64,000 bases of DNA from an uncultured Lachnospiraceae bacterium (GCA_949287925.1 CASEIR010000006.1:39145-103144); one strand, 5' to 3'. Counted from the stretch's first letter, positions 1 to 10,219 are shown. The notes: generated by a model from the sequence alone, not told the origin. A program made the numbers and translations.

Positions 1-633
1 ACTAATGCACAGCTGGAAAAATATTTATGGATGAAAAAACGCCTTTTGGAAGAAAATATTACGTTTTCGTATTATCATTGTTCCAACAGCGCCGGCATCA
101 TTGATCTTAAAGAAGCAAACATGGATCTTGTGCGTGCAGGAATTTCTATGTATGGCCTGTATCCATCAGACGAGGTGAAAAAAGAACGGGTGCCGCTGAT
201 TCCTGCCTTAGAACTGATCAGCCATGTTTCGCATGTGAAATGGGTAGATGCGGGCACACCGGTAAGCTATGGCGGCACATTCATTACCCAGAGACGGACC
301 AGGATTGCAACCATACCGGTAGGGTACGGGGATGGTTATCCGAGAAGTCTTTCCAATAAAGGATATGTTCTGATACACGGGAAAAAAGCGCCGATTCTCG
401 GACGCATCTGCATGGATCAGTTTATGGTTGACGTTACAGAGATTGACGACGTGTCTTTCGGAACAAAAGCAACTCTGATTGGAAAAGACGGCGATGCTTT
501 TTTGCCGGTTGAGACTCTCAGCGCGCTTTCAGGCCGGTTTAGCTATGAATTTGTCTGTGATTTGCACAAGAGGATTCCAAGAGAATATCTGAAAGACGGT
601 AAAGTAATCGAACAGATTGATTATTTTTCATAA
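1..633 (+). CDS. alr: Alanine racemase, C-terminal part (5' end outside window)
   Basis: The reading frame is open from base 1, so the gene starts upstream; 210 C-terminal residues are present. Alanine racemase is a PLP enzyme that interconverts L- and D-alanine for peptidoglycan. What is visible is the end of the PLP barrel (HCSNSAG, then MYGLYPS) and the C-terminal beta domain. The motif PVSYGGTF carries the Tyr that acts as second catalytic base in the family, and GRICMDQFMVDVT is the usual C-terminal signature. The PLP lysine lies in the missing part. The mazF-type toxin gene follows, an order known from Bacillus, where alr precedes the ndoAI-ndoA toxin pair. Confidence 0.95.
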   Translation, partial: TNAQLEKYLWMKKRLLEENITFSYYHCSNSAGIIDLKEANMDLVRAGISMYGLYPSDEVKKERVPLIPALELISHVSHVKWVDAGTPVSYGGTFITQRRTRIATIPVGYGDGYPRSLSNKGYVLIHGKKAPILGRICMDQFMVDVTEIDDVSFGTKATLIGKDGDAFLPVETLSALSGRFSYEFVCDLHKRIPREYLKDGKVIEQIDYFS

Positions 634-711
634 ATTCAACATTGCTTAAAAGAATACTTCCGAAAAAGATGGAAATAATAATTTTATCTTATTAATCGGA
701 GTGTGAACAGC

Positions 712-1059
712 GTGCAGGTAAAGCGTGGAGATATTTTTTATGCAGATTTAAGTCCGGTCGTAGGTTCGGAACAGGGAGGAATACGTCCGGTACTGATCAT
801 ACAGAATAATGTTGGCAACAGACACAGTCCTACTGTGATCTGCGCGGCCATTACTTCACGTATGAATAAAGCAAAACTGCCTACTCATGTGGAACTGGAT
901 GCCGGCAGATATCAGATTGTTAAGAATTCGGTCGTTTTGCTGGAACAGATCCGGACCATCGATAAACAAAGACTCAAAGATATGGTATGCCACCTGGATA
1001 GTGAAATCATGAAAAAAATAGATGAGGCTTTATGCATTAGTCTGGAGCTTCATACATAG
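712..1059 (+). CDS. mazF: MazF/EndoA-type mRNA interferase toxin
   Basis: A 115-residue PemK/MazF-family protein, close over its whole length to Bacillus Endo[31 protein letters not shown], and [13 protein letters not shown] near residue 85. Family members are ribosome-independent endoribonucleases that cut mRNA at short motifs and are held inactive by a MazE antitoxin. I place the start at GTG 712 because the GGAG at 698-701 is 10 bases upstream, and the product then aligns with EndoA from its first residues. An in-frame GTG at 703 is only one base from that GGAG. No antitoxin gene fits in the 78 bases after alr. A CBS-domain gene follows after 24 bases. Confidence 0.92.
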   Translation: MQVKRGDIFYADLSPVVGSEQGGIRPVLIIQNNVGNRHSPTVICAAITSRMNKAKLPTHVELDAGRYQIVKNSVVLLEQIRTIDKQRLKDMVCHLDSEIMKKIDEALCISLELHT

Positions 1060-1083
1060 CAAAGGAGTTAAAAGGAACAGATT

Positions 1084-1884
1084 ATGGAAGAGGGAAGTTT
1101 ATTCCAGCGAATGAAAAATATCTTTCAGGCTGAGGATGAAAAAATGGATGAAGGAATGCAAAAGGAGGCGGCTGTCCTGATAAGGAACATTTTCCGGTAT
1201 ATGGATAAAGATGCAAAGGACATTATGACCCACCGGAAAAATATTGTGGCAATCAGTGGTGAAGAAACGTTAGAGAATGCGCTTCGCTTTATGCTGGATG
1301 AGAATTATTCAAGGTTCCCTGTTTATCAGGATGACATCGACGGTATTACAGGAATCATACACCTTCGGGAAGCAATCAGCTGTTATATGAGCGATTCCTT
1401 GCGCAAAAAGCATGTGAAAGAGTTAACCACATACATACGGCCGGCCGTTTTTGTGCCGGAGACTAAGAGTATTGATACCCTTTTTAAGGAAATGCAGGCG
1501 GAGAAAAATCATATGGTCATTGTTCTGGATGAATATGGGCAAACTTCCGGACTTGTTGCTATGGAAGATATTCTGGAAGAAATTGTCGGAAACATTCTGG
1601 ATGAATATGATGAAGAGGAGTGCATGATTTCCAGAACCGCGGACGGATCTTATCTTGCGGACGGATTGATCGATCTGGAAGATCTGGAGGATCTGATCCC
1701 TGTAGCTTTTGAGAAAGACGAATATGAGACATTAAACGGTTTTCTTATCGACCAACTGGATCACATTCCTGGAGAAGAGGAGCAATGCCAGGTTGCGTAT
1801 GAAGGATATCTGTTTACCGTTCTTTCTATGGATAATAATACGATCAAAAGAGTTAAGATTGAAAAACAGGAAAAAGAATGCTAG
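1084..1884 (+). CDS. CBS-pair / CorC-HlyC domain protein without membrane domain
   Basis: A 266-residue soluble protein. Residues about 45-180 form a CBS pair (DIMTHRKNIVAISGEETLENAL and VLDEYGQTSGLVAMEDILEE are typical of the CorC/HlyC group). Residues about 190-260 form the CorC_HlyC C-terminal domain (DGLIDLEDL, ETLNGFLIDQL). Many relatives carry an N-terminal DUF21 membrane domain and act in Mg/Co efflux. That domain is absent here, as in CorC itself, so a cytosolic or partner-dependent regulatory role is inferred. CBS pairs usually bind adenine nucleotides. It sits 24 bases after mazF and 47 before yebC, probably in the same transcript. Confidence 0.85.
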   Translation: MEEGSLFQRMKNIFQAEDEKMDEGMQKEAAVLIRNIFRYMDKDAKDIMTHRKNIVAISGEETLENALRFMLDENYSRFPVYQDDIDGITGIIHLREAISCYMSDSLRKKHVKELTTYIRPAVFVPETKSIDTLFKEMQAEKNHMVIVLDEYGQTSGLVAMEDILEEIVGNILDEYDEEECMISRTADGSYLADGLIDLEDLEDLIPVAFEKDEYETLNGFLIDQLDHIPGEEEQCQVAYEGYLFTVLSMDNNTIKRVKIEKQEKEC

Positions 1885-1931
1885 AATAAATAGCGTGTGA
1901 AAAGTAAGATACGAAGAGAGGAAGAACAGAC

Positions 1932-2663
1932 ATGTCAGGACATTCAAAATTTGCGAATATCAAGCATAAGAAGGAAAAGAATGATGCGGCAAAAGGAAAG
2001 ATATTTACGAAGATCGGGAAAGAACTTGCCGTTGCCGTTAAAGAAGGAGGAAGCTCCGATCCGGCGAACAACAGCAGGCTGCGGGATGTGATCGCAAAGG
2101 CAAAAGCAAATAATATGCCGAACGATACGATTGAAAGAAATATCAAGCGCGCTGACAGTGATGCCAATGCCGCCAATTATGAATATATTACCTATGAAGG
2201 ATACGGCCCGAACGGGACGGCCATTATTGTCGAGACACTTACCGACAACAAGAATCGTACCGCTTCTAATGTCAAGAATGCATTTACTAAAGGAAATGGT
2301 AATGTGGGAACACCTGGCTGCGTTTCGTTTATGTTTGACAAAAAGGGCCAGATTGTTGTTGATAAAGAAGAGTATGACGGCGATCCGGATGAACTTATGA
2401 TGCAGGTTCTGGACGCCGGAGCAGAGGATTTTATCGAAGAAGAAGACAGTTATGAAATTCTGACTTCACCGGAAGATTTCAGCGCTGTAAGACTTGCTAT
2501 GGAAGAAGCAGATATTCCAATGGCCGCGGCCGAAGTGACTATGATTCCGCAGACTTATGTAGAGCTTACCGAGGAGAAAGATATTGCCGGCATCCAGAAA
2601 ACATTGGATATGCTGGATGATGATGACGACGTTCAGAATGTATATCACAACTGGGATGAATAA
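1932..2663 (+). CDS. YebC/PmpR (TACO1) family protein
   Basis: A 243-residue protein of normal length for the family. The N-terminus ([20 protein letters not shown]) and the [13 protein letters not shown] segment near residue 125 are diagnostic. The family was long annotated as DNA-binding regulators; recent work on bacterial YebC and mitochondrial TACO1 points to a ribosome-associated role in translating difficult stretches such as polyproline. The start ATG 1932 has GAAGAG-type purines upstream (1914-1926). The end is acidic, with a run of Asp codons around 2617-2633. metY follows after 15 bases behind AAGGAGG. Confidence 0.95.
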   Translation: MSGHSKFANIKHKKEKNDAAKGKIFTKIGKELAVAVKEGGSSDPANNSRLRDVIAKAKANNMPNDTIERNIKRADSDANAANYEYITYEGYGPNGTAIIVETLTDNKNRTASNVKNAFTKGNGNVGTPGCVSFMFDKKGQIVVDKEEYDGDPDELMMQVLDAGAEDFIEEEDSYEILTSPEDFSAVRLAMEEADIPMAAAEVTMIPQTYVELTEEKDIAGIQKTLDMLDDDDDVQNVYHNWDE

Positions 2664-2678
2664 GGAGGTAATCTACTA

Positions 2679-3959
2679 ATGAGCAATTATAAAATCGAAA
2701 CCAAATGTGTGCAGTCCGGTTATCAGCCGGGAAATGGGGAGCCGCGTGTTCTGCCGATTTATCAGAGTACGACATTTAAATATAACAGCAGCGAGCAGAT
2801 GGGCAAGCTGTTCGATCTGGAAGAATCCGGATATTTTTACACTCGTTTACAGAATCCGACAAATGATGCGGTGGCGGCAAAGATATGCGATATGGAAGGC
2901 GGATACGCCGCAATGCTGACTTCATCCGGACAGGCGGCAAGTTTTTATGCGATTATGAACATCGCAGAGGCAGGAGATCATATCGTATGTGCTTCCGCGC
3001 TTTACGGCGGCACATATAATCTGTATGCACATACGATCAGAAAAATGGGAATTGACGCGACATTTGTGGATCCTGACTGCACACCGGAAGAATTGGATGC
3101 GGCTTTCTGTGACCGTACGAAGGCGGTCTTTGGCGAGACGATCGCGAATCCGGCTCTGGTAGTCCTTGATTTTGAAAAATTTGCCGATGCTGCACATAAA
3201 CATGGCGTTCCGTTTATTGTAGATAATACGTTCGCCACGCCGGTCAACTGCCGTCCGTTTGAATGGGGGGCTGACATCGTGACACATTCAACCACCAAAT
3301 ATATGGACGGACATGCGTCCTGCGTGGGCGGAGCCATTGTGGACAGCGGCAACTTTGACTGGGAAGCTCATGCGGATAAATTCCCGGGGCTGACTACGCC
3401 AGATGAAACCTATCACGGAATCGTTTATACAAAAAAATTCGGAAAAGGAGCATACATAACCAAGGCAACCGCGCAGCTGATGCGTGATCTTGGATCGATT
3501 CAGTCGCCACAGAATGCATTTTTGCTCAATATTGGCCTGGAAACGCTTCATCTGCGGATGCCAAGACATTGCGAGAACGCAATAGCAGCCGCAGAGTATC
3601 TGAAAGGTCATGAAAAGGTTGCATGGGTCAGATGCCCGTCCCTGCCAGGAGATCGCTATTATGATCTTGCGCAGAAATATATGCCAGAAGGCACCTGCGG
3701 CGTGTTGACTTTTGGATTAAAAGGAGGAAGAGATGCTGCGGTACGTATGATGGATGCGTTGAAAATGATTGCGATTGTGACGCACGTTGCCGATGCAAGA
3801 AGCTGCGTGCTTCATCCGGCAAGCCATACACACCGTCAGATGAATGACCAGGAGCTTATGGAAGCTGGCGTGCAGCCGGACCTGATCCGTTTCAGTGTGG
3901 GCATTGAAAATATTGACGACATAATTGCAGATCTGGAACAGGCCCTTCAGGCAGTATAA
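2679..3959 (+). CDS. metY: O-acetylhomoserine sulfhydrylase (Cys/Met metabolism PLP enzyme)
   Basis: A 426-residue member of the Cys/Met metabolism PLP family. The enzyme makes homocysteine from O-acetylhomoserine and sulfide in methionine synthesis. Visible marks: YTRLQNPTND near residue 50, SSGQAASF for phosphate binding near 88, VDNTFATP near 183, and the PLP lysine in THSTTKYMDGHASCVGGAIV near residue 208. The length of about 425 and the segment HPASHTHRQMNDQEL fit sulfhydrylases better than the shorter cystathionine gamma-synthases or methionine gamma-lyases, but substrate choice is inferred. AAGGAGG at 2662-2668 supports ATG 2679. No SAM riboswitch or T-box is present; the gene is read from the yebC transcript and ends at a hairpin (3970-4000). 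Confidence 0.88.
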   Translation: MSNYKIETKCVQSGYQPGNGEPRVLPIYQSTTFKYNSSEQMGKLFDLEESGYFYTRLQNPTNDAVAAKICDMEGGYAAMLTSSGQAASFYAIMNIAEAGDHIVCASALYGGTYNLYAHTIRKMGIDATFVDPDCTPEELDAAFCDRTKAVFGETIANPALVVLDFEKFADAAHKHGVPFIVDNTFATPVNCRPFEWGADIVTHSTTKYMDGHASCVGGAIVDSGNFDWEAHADKFPGLTTPDETYHGIVYTKKFGKGAYITKATAQLMRDLGSIQSPQNAFLLNIGLETLHLRMPRHCENAIAAAEYLKGHEKVAWVRCPSLPGDRYYDLAQKYMPEGTCGVLTFGLKGGRDAAVRMMDALKMIAIVTHVADARSCVLHPASHTHRQMNDQELMEAGVQPDLIRFSVGIENIDDIIADLEQALQAV

Positions 3960-3969
3960 AATGAACAGA

Positions 3970-4006
3970 ACACCTTCATACTATCTTTGTATGGAGGTGT
4001 TTTATT
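3970..4006 (+). terminator. Terminator-like hairpin after metY containing the tepA ribosome-binding site
   Basis: Bases 3970-3980 pair with 3990-4000 (11 pairs, one G-T wobble, loop of 9) and are followed by TTTATTT. The 3' arm contains GGAGGTG at 3993-3999, the Shine-Dalgarno sequence of tepA (ATG 4008). It looks like an intrinsic terminator for metY that also hides the next gene's ribosome-binding site in any read-through RNA. Confidence 0.65.
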
Positions 4007-4007
4007 T

Positions 4008-4694
4008 ATGAAATCAGGAAACAATGCCGAGGAGATCCGCAATACCGGAAGCGCGGATCTGAATGAAAACGAGCAGAAAAGATGTATAAAACTACTGACG
4101 ATCATTGGAGAAATTGAAGGACATGAAGCTGTGTCCGGGAATACAAAAGCAACAAAATATGAACATTTGCTTCCTATGCTTGCCGAAATTGAGGACAGTC
4201 AGGAAGTAGACGGGGTTCTGATCTTATTAAATACATTGGGGGGAGACGTGGAGGCCGGCCTTTCTATAGCTGAAATGATTGCATCGCTCAGTAAACCGAC
4301 GGTTTCTCTTGTGCTGGGCGGAAGCCATTCGATTGGAGGGCCTCTTGCTGTCGCCGCAAAATATTCTTTTATTGTTCCAAGCGGGACAATGATTATTCAT
4401 CCAGTCCGCTCTAACGGAATCTTTATTGGAACGGAGCAGAGCCTGCGCAATATGATCCGCACCCAGGACCGCATCACACGATTTTTGTCAGAACATTCTA
4501 AAATATCCCGTCAACGGATTGAAGAATTGATGCTGAATCCCACGGAATTGGTGAAAGATGTGGGAACACTGCTGGAAGGAAGGGATGCCGTAAAGGAAGG
4601 GCTGATTGATGAAGTCGGAGGGATGAGTGACGCATTGCATAAATTGCACGAAATGATAGACCAATACCATGACAAAAAGTGTGAAATTATGTAA
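4008..4694 (+). CDS. tepA: ClpP-like serine protease, TepA family
   Basis: A 228-residue protein of the ClpP/crotonase fold, TepA branch. Residues about 60-110 carry LILLNTLGGDVEAGLSIAEMI. The motif LGGSHSIGGPLA supplies the probable nucleophilic Ser, and SGTMIIHPVRSNG the His, spaced as in ClpP. Bacillus TepA was described as a cytoplasmic protease that helps protein export or signal-peptide handling; the substrate here is unknown. ATG 4008 is chosen because GGAGGTG lies 8 bases upstream; an upstream in-frame ATG (3987) lies within the hairpin and has no site. The ftsK promoter begins at its stop codon. In other Clostridia tepA also precedes ftsK/spoIIIE. Confidence 0.85.
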   Translation: MKSGNNAEEIRNTGSADLNENEQKRCIKLLTIIGEIEGHEAVSGNTKATKYEHLLPMLAEIEDSQEVDGVLILLNTLGGDVEAGLSIAEMIASLSKPTVSLVLGGSHSIGGPLAVAAKYSFIVPSGTMIIHPVRSNGIFIGTEQSLRNMIRTQDRITRFLSEHSKISRQRIEELMLNPTELVKDVGTLLEGRDAVKEGLIDEVGGMSDALHKLHEMIDQYHDKKCEIM

Positions 4695-4722
4695 TGACAG
4701 CCTTTTTTTTAAATGCTATAAT
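4694..4722 (+). promoter_or_regulatory. Sigma-A promoter for ftsK, extended -10
   Basis: ATGACA (4694-4699), a 17-base spacer and TATAAT (4717-4722), with TGC directly before the -10 (extended -10). It overlaps the tepA stop codon and lies 34 bases before ftsK. Confidence 0.6.
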
Positions 4723-4756
4723 TATATATAGTATGCCAATATAAGGGGGAACGTAT

Positions 4757-7132
4757 ATGGCTGCAAAGTCTAAAGGGCGAGGAAAACGGACACGAAACAA
4801 AAAGAAACAGACCGAGCAGAACGTATTATATACAGAGATTATTATTTGGATCTCACTTGCTGTCAGTATATTAATGATTGTCAGCATTTTTGGATTCGGC
4901 GGGTTTATCGGCGGATTCATTGCGGATGCATTATTCTTACTGTTTGGAATTCTGGCGTATGTAATCCCGTTTATCCTATTTGGGGGAATTGCATTTCTGC
5001 TATCTAACCGTGAGAATCGACAGGCTTATATTAAATTAGCTGCTGGAATTGTTATTCTGGTATCTGCTTGTATTTTCCTTCATCTGCTTAACCATAAAGG
5101 GGGAATTGTGGGAAAAGTATTCGCCGGCGTCCTGACGCCTGCCATTGGAGTGGCAGGTACATATACGCTGATATTCATATGTACGATTATCAGTTTTGTG
5201 ATCATTACTGGGAAATCCCTTCTGGGCGGTATGAAACAGCAGAGCAGCAAGGCATATGAAAAAGCCCGGCAGGATGCCGCGAGGAGAAAAAAGATCCAGC
5301 AGGAACGATTAAAAGAAAGAGAGAATGACCGGAGCAAAAAGCCGGCGAAGGAAAACAGCCGCAGAAGAGACCGTCATGTGGAGGGCGTCTCCTTTGATAC
5401 AACATTATCCGGGAAATCTCCGGATGTACGGGAACTGTCAGTTGATCCGCCTGGGTCTGCCGGAGATTCTGAAGAATCCCGTCAGTTCGTCATACACAGG
5501 AGCGAGCCGGTTCCGGAAGATTCCGCTGTAGAAGAGGTTGCGAACCCGGATCCGGACATTTTGACAGAGGCATCGCAGCCATTGCGCAGGAAGAACGAAA
5601 AAGCGGCAGTGGAAACTGCGGCCGTACAAGCTGCGGTGGATGCGGATTCTAAAAAACAAAAGAAAATGTATGTGTTCCCTCCCATATCATTATTGAAACG
5701 CGGAACAAAACACAGCGGTGAATCGGACGCCTCCCTGCGTGAGACAGCCATGAAGCTTCAGCAGACCCTACAGAATTTCGGAGTTCATGTTACAATTACA
5801 AATGTTAGCTGCGGTCCGTCAGTCACCCGCTATGAATTACAGCCGGAAATGGGCGTCAAAGTCAGCAAGATCGTTGGCCTGGCCGATGATATTAAACTGA
5901 ATCTTGCAGCTGCTGATATTCGGATAGAAGCGCCCATACCAGGGAAAGCAGCAGTAGGGATTGAAGTGCCGAACAAGGAGAATTCCGCCGTCATGCTGAG
6001 GGAATTACTGGAATCATCTGAATTTAAAAACAGCAGTTCCAAAATATCTTTTGCGGTCGGAAAAGACATCGGCGGGAAAGTTGTTGTCGCTGATATCGGT
6101 AAAATGCCGCATCTGCTGATTGCAGGAGCTACCGGATCCGGAAAATCTGTTTGTATCAATACGTTGATTATGAGCATTATTTATAAGGCATCGCCGGAGG
6201 AAGTCAAACTTATCATGATCGATCCGAAGGTTGTGGAGCTCAGTGTATATAATGGGATTCCACATTTGCTGATCCCGGTAGTAACGGACCCCAAGAAAGC
6301 CGCCGGAGCCTTGAACTGGGGCGTCGCAGAAATGACGCGCAGATATCAGGCTTTTGCGGAATTGAATGTCCGTGATATGAAGGGATATAATGAAAAGATC
6401 AAAAACTTACCTCCGGATGACGGCGTCAAGAAAGAGCCTATGCCTCAGATTGTCATCATCGTTGATGAGCTTGCCGATCTGATGATGGTAGCCCCCGGAG
6501 ATGTGGAAGAGGCAATTTGCCGTCTGGCACAGTTGGCAAGAGCCGCCGGGATACATCTGGTTTTGGCAACTCAGCGTCCATCTGTAAACGTGATTACGGG
6601 TCTGATCAAAGCCAATATGCCTTCCCGAATCGCGTTTTCAGTATCATCCGGCGTAGATTCCAGAACGATCATTGATATGAACGGAGCAGAGAAGCTTCTA
6701 GGTAAAGGAGATATGCTGTTCTATCCGTCCGGGTATCAGAAACCCGCAAGGGTTCAGGGGTCGTTTGTGACAGATAAAGAAGTGCAGAATGTTGTAGATT
6801 ATCTGAAAACTCACAGCGGAGAGGTTTTCTATGATGAAGAAATTACGAATCAGGTGAACACATCTTCTGTTGGCGGAACTTCCGGATTTTCAGCTGAAGA
6901 ATCCGACGATAGAGATGTACATTTTATCGAAGCAGGAAAACTGATCATCGATAAAGAGAAAGCTTCCATCGGAATGCTCCAACGGGCGTTTAAAATCGGC
7001 TTTAACCGTGCGGCTCGTATTATGGATCAGTTGGCGGAAGCAGGGGTTGTGGGACCGGAAGAAGGGACCAAGCCCCGGAAAGTATTAATGACTGCAGAAG
7101 AATTTGAAAAATACATTACGGAATGTATGTAA
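4757..7132 (+). CDS. ftsK: DNA translocase FtsK/SpoIIIE
   Basis: A 791-residue septal DNA pump. Hydrophobic segments between residues about 28 and 160 give a four-pass membrane domain. A charged, low-complexity linker follows (about 165-310). The motor starts near 325, with Walker [10 protein letters not shown] near 455 and Walker [12 protein letters not shown] near 570. The C-terminal winged-helix gamma domain (about 725-785, [21 protein letters not shown]) reads KOPS/SRS sequences that point to the terminus. The family clears trapped chromosome from the division or sporulation septum and activates Xer recombination. Whether this copy works as FtsK, SpoIIIE or both cannot be told from sequence. 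AAGGGGG lies upstream of ATG 4757. Confidence 0.96.
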   Translation: MAAKSKGRGKRTRNKKKQTEQNVLYTEIIIWISLAVSILMIVSIFGFGGFIGGFIADALFLLFGILAYVIPFILFGGIAFLLSNRENRQAYIKLAAGIVILVSACIFLHLLNHKGGIVGKVFAGVLTPAIGVAGTYTLIFICTIISFVIITGKSLLGGMKQQSSKAYEKARQDAARRKKIQQERLKERENDRSKKPAKENSRRRDRHVEGVSFDTTLSGKSPDVRELSVDPPGSAGDSEESRQFVIHRSEPVPEDSAVEEVANPDPDILTEASQPLRRKNEKAAVETAAVQAAVDADSKKQKKMYVFPPISLLKRGTKHSGESDASLRETAMKLQQTLQNFGVHVTITNVSCGPSVTRYELQPEMGVKVSKIVGLADDIKLNLAAADIRIEAPIPGKAAVGIEVPNKENSAVMLRELLESSEFKNSSSKISFAVGKDIGGKVVVADIGKMPHLLIAGATGSGKSVCINTLIMSIIYKASPEEVKLIMIDPKVVELSVYNGIPHLLIPVVTDPKKAAGALNWGVAEMTRRYQAFAELNVRDMKGYNEKIKNLPPDDGVKKEPMPQIVIIVDELADLMMVAPGDVEEAICRLAQLARAAGIHLVLATQRPSVNVITGLIKANMPSRIAFSVSSGVDSRTIIDMNGAEKLLGKGDMLFYPSGYQKPARVQGSFVTDKEVQNVVDYLKTHSGEVFYDEEITNQVNTSSVGGTSGFSAEESDDRDVHFIEAGKLIIDKEKASIGMLQRAFKIGFNRAARIMDQLAEAGVVGPEEGTKPRKVLMTAEEFEKYITECM

Positions 7133-7158
7133 ATAAAAACAGAAGGGAATGGATAAAA

Positions 7159-8829
7159 ATGAAAACAGATATTCAGATCGCGCAGGAAGCCAGTTTGTCA
7201 CATATCAAGGACGTTGCCGCTTCGATTGGCATAGAAGAAGATGAATTGGAATTTTATGGGAAATACAAGGCAAAACTCTCGGATAATATCTGGGAAAAAG
7301 TAAAGGACCGTCCGGATGGCAGGCTGGTTCTTGTAACAGCTATCAATCCCACACCAGCAGGCGAGGGCAAAACTACGACAACAGTTGGATTGGGACAGGC
7401 GTTCGCCAAGCTGGATAAAAAGGCAATCATTGCGTTAAGAGAGCCTTCTTTAGGACCATGCTTCGGGATTAAAGGTGGAGCGGCTGGCGGTGGCTATGCG
7501 CAGGTTGTACCGATGGAGGATCTGAACCTACATTTTACCGGAGATTTTCATGCTATTACTTCAGCCAACAATCTTCTTGCAGCCATGCTGGATAATCACA
7601 TCCAACAGGGGAATGCCCTTCAGATCGATCCCAGGCAAGTCATCTGGAAACGATGCCTGGATATGAATGACCGTGCTCTGCGTAATATCGTAATCGGTCT
7701 TGGAAATAAAATGGACGGTATGGTGCGGGAGGATCATTTCGTAATTACCGTCGCGTCTGAGATCATGGCTATTTTATGTCTTGCAGATGATATACAAGAC
7801 CTGAAACGCCGGCTTGGCCGAATTATTGTTGCGTATAATTTCAGCGGTCAGCCCGTTACAGCGGATGATCTTCAGGCAACCGGTGCAATGACGGCTCTTT
7901 TGAAGGATGCCATCAAACCGAACCTGATCCAGACGCTGGAGCATACGCCGGCGCTGGTACACGGGGGCCCATTTGCGAATATTGCGCATGGATGTAACAG
8001 CGTAATTGCAACAAAGATGGCTCTTAAGCTGGCTGATATCGCCATTACCGAAGCTGGATTTGGCGCCGATCTTGGAGCGGAAAAATTTTTCGATATTAAA
8101 TGCCGCAAGGCGGGATTAAAACCAGATGCAGTTGTACTGGTCGCCACTGTCAGAGCGCTGAAATACAATGGAGGAGCAGCAAAAGAGAATCTTGGAAAAG
8201 AAGATCTGGAGGCGTTGAAAAAGGGAATCGTCAATCTGGAAAAACATATAGAGAATATTCAGAAATATGACGTTCCTGTTGTTGTAACGTTGAATTCTTT
8301 CGTTACAGATACAGACGCTGAAAACGAATACATCCGCAAATTCTGTGAAGAAAGAGGATGCGAATTCGCCCTTTCCCAAGTATGGGAAAAGGGCGGCGAA
8401 GGCGGTATTGCTCTGGCCCGGAAAGTTTTGGAAACACTGGACCGTCAAGAAAGTCATTTCCATCCGTTGTATGAAGATGATCTGACATTAAAAGAAAAGA
8501 TTGAAAAGATTGCCACAGAGATTTATGGCGCCAGTCATGTTATATATGAACCGGCTGCACAGAAACAGCTTGCTAAGATCGAGGAAATGGGATTTAGCCG
8601 TTTACCTGTATGCATGGCTAAAAATCAGTATTCACTGTCAGACGATGCAAAAAAACTAGGACGGCCTCATGATTTTGATATTCACATCCGTGAAGTTTAT
8701 GTCAGTGCCGGAGCCGGTTTTGTAGTTGCTCTTACTGGTGCGATCATGACAATGCCTGGTCTTCCAAAAGTGCCTGCAGCAAATGGAATTGATGTATCTG
8801 AAGAAGGGGTAATTACCGGGCTGTTCTAG
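7159..8829 (+). CDS. fhs: Formate--tetrahydrofolate ligase
   Basis: A 556-residue enzyme of standard length that makes 10-formyl-THF from formate, THF and ATP. It feeds purine and formyl-Met synthesis and, in acetogens, the methyl branch of the Wood-Ljungdahl pathway. The P-loop-like [13 protein letters not shown] near residue 65 and [21 protein letters not shown] (residue about 95 on) are family signatures. The start is ATG 7159; the frame is open further back to 7123, overlapping ftsK, but those codons lack a ribosome-binding site, whereas AGAAGGGA lies upstream of 7159. It probably shares the ftsK transcript, an unrelated pairing. No other Wood-Ljungdahl gene is in the window. Confidence 0.96.
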   Translation: MKTDIQIAQEASLSHIKDVAASIGIEEDELEFYGKYKAKLSDNIWEKVKDRPDGRLVLVTAINPTPAGEGKTTTTVGLGQAFAKLDKKAIIALREPSLGPCFGIKGGAAGGGYAQVVPMEDLNLHFTGDFHAITSANNLLAAMLDNHIQQGNALQIDPRQVIWKRCLDMNDRALRNIVIGLGNKMDGMVREDHFVITVASEIMAILCLADDIQDLKRRLGRIIVAYNFSGQPVTADDLQATGAMTALLKDAIKPNLIQTLEHTPALVHGGPFANIAHGCNSVIATKMALKLADIAITEAGFGADLGAEKFFDIKCRKAGLKPDAVVLVATVRALKYNGGAAKENLGKEDLEALKKGIVNLEKHIENIQKYDVPVVVTLNSFVTDTDAENEYIRKFCEERGCEFALSQVWEKGGEGGIALARKVLETLDRQESHFHPLYEDDLTLKEKIEKIATEIYGASHVIYEPAAQKQLAKIEEMGFSRLPVCMAKNQYSLSDDAKKLGRPHDFDIHIREVYVSAGAGFVVALTGAIMTMPGLPKVPAANGIDVSEEGVITGLF

Positions 8830-8920
8830 GAGAAGCCTGTAAAATATAAAGGGGAGTATTGTATCAGATATTCCATTTATACAGAATAATCCGATACAGA
8901 TAAATAGGAGGATATAAAGC

Positions 8921-10180
8921 ATGAGATGCAGGTATTGCGGATATGAAATACCGGACGGTGAAATGTATTGCAGAAAATGTGGAAGAGAACTGCGGATTGT
9001 ACCTGATTATAATCCGCTGGACGATATGCTGACAGAACAGATCAAAGTTTCTATCAACAATGAAGAAGATGAATATGACGATTTTTATGATACGGGGACG
9101 GTAAAAGGTCCGAAAAACCGGAAGCCGTCCGGAAGACAGACAAACGGGCGGAAGGTGTCTTCCGGACGCAGGCCGACAAATGGACGCAGACAGACTGTCA
9201 GAAGCGGACAGAACACTCCGTCAGATCGAGAACGCAGAAGAAGACAGGCTGAGAAGAAACGGGCATCCAAAAGAAGGAAACGGCGTCAGGTTCTTGCAGT
9301 AATGCTATTGTTTTTGATTCTTATTATTGTGGCTGTGTTTTTCATTTACCGCAGTTCTTATAATGGATTGGTCAGCAGAGGCAACAAAGCGCTTGCTGCG
9401 AAAGAGTATCCGGAAGCAGAAGAATTATTTAACAAAGCTATAAACAAGAAGCCCCAGAAAGCAGAAGCTTATACTGGTCTTTCAAAAGTCTACAGCGGAG
9501 AAGATAATATAGAAAAAGCAAAGGCTGTTTTTCTGACTGCAATCGACAGCCAGCCGGATAATTCCGATCTCTATGAGGCATGCATTCTGTTCTATCTGGA
9601 TACAGAGCAACCGGAAGAGATTCCTTATCTTTTGGAGGATGCCGGCGACACAGTCCGGAAAGACTTGAACGGTTATATCGTAAAAGAACCGGAATTTAGT
9701 CTGGATGAGGAAAAAACTTATGACGATGTTCAGACCCTTACGCTTACTGCCGAAAAAGGGACGACGATTTATTATACAGACGATGGAACAGACCCATCGA
9801 CAAAAAGCACAGTATTCGAAGATAATATCCAGATCAGCGAAGGATCCACAACCATTACGGCTATTGCCGTAAATGAAAAAGGAATTCCCAGTCTCCCTGC
9901 AAAAAAAGAGTTTACGGTTGAACTTCCGATTGTGGACGCACCGGCAGTTTCTCCGTCTACCGGCCAATATGATGAAGCAACAAAGATTGAGATTAAAGTG
10001 CCGGATGGATATGAAGCATATTATACGACAGATAAATCAGACCCTACAACGGCATCAAAAAAATACACCGGACCGATAGATATGCCGGAAGGTACGACAA
10101 TCTTTAAGGCAATCCTTGTAAATTCCAAAGGAAGAACCAGTGGAATTACTACCCGGAACTACGAATTGGTATTGGAATAA
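8921..10180 (+). CDS. Zinc-ribbon, single-pass membrane protein with TPR and chitobiase-C-like repeats
   Basis: A 419-residue protein of unknown function. An N-terminal zinc ribbon (CRYCGYEIPDGEMYCRKCG, two CxxC pairs) is followed by a basic, Arg/Lys-rich linker to about residue 120 and one membrane helix (about 123-143). Outside the membrane come TPR-like helices (about 150-225) and two chitobiase/beta-hexosaminidase C-terminal-type domains (about 245-330 and 335-415), marked by the repeated YYTDDGTDPSTKS and YYTTDKSDPTTASKKY. The zinc ribbon would be cytoplasmic and the repeats extracytoplasmic. Such proteins are common in Clostridia; a wall-associated or structural role is inferred. GGAGG precedes ATG 8921. 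Confidence 0.8.
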   Translation: MRCRYCGYEIPDGEMYCRKCGRELRIVPDYNPLDDMLTEQIKVSINNEEDEYDDFYDTGTVKGPKNRKPSGRQTNGRKVSSGRRPTNGRRQTVRSGQNTPSDRERRRRQAEKKRASKRRKRRQVLAVMLLFLILIIVAVFFIYRSSYNGLVSRGNKALAAKEYPEAEELFNKAINKKPQKAEAYTGLSKVYSGEDNIEKAKAVFLTAIDSQPDNSDLYEACILFYLDTEQPEEIPYLLEDAGDTVRKDLNGYIVKEPEFSLDEEKTYDDVQTLTLTAEKGTTIYYTDDGTDPSTKSTVFEDNIQISEGSTTITAIAVNEKGIPSLPAKKEFTVELPIVDAPAVSPSTGQYDEATKIEIKVPDGYEAYYTTDKSDPTTASKKYTGPIDMPEGTTIFKAILVNSKGRTSGITTRNYELVLE

Positions 10181-10219
10181 AGAGATATAATTTTTTTATA
10201 GATTTTCCCATTTTTTCTA

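Noticed and set aside
2640-2680. Possible SAM riboswitch or T-box before metY
   Set aside because: Only 15 bases separate yebC and metY, so no leader RNA can fit.
8859-8898. Imperfect repeat GTATC...GATAC / TATTC...GAATA before the zinc-ribbon gene
   Set aside because: Short arms with unequal internal gaps; not stable enough to call a terminator or operator.
8921-10180. Zinc-ribbon/TPR protein as an S-layer or chitinase-like enzyme
   Set aside because: The chitobiase C-terminal repeats are non-catalytic domains; no glycoside hydrolase domain or S-layer repeats are present.
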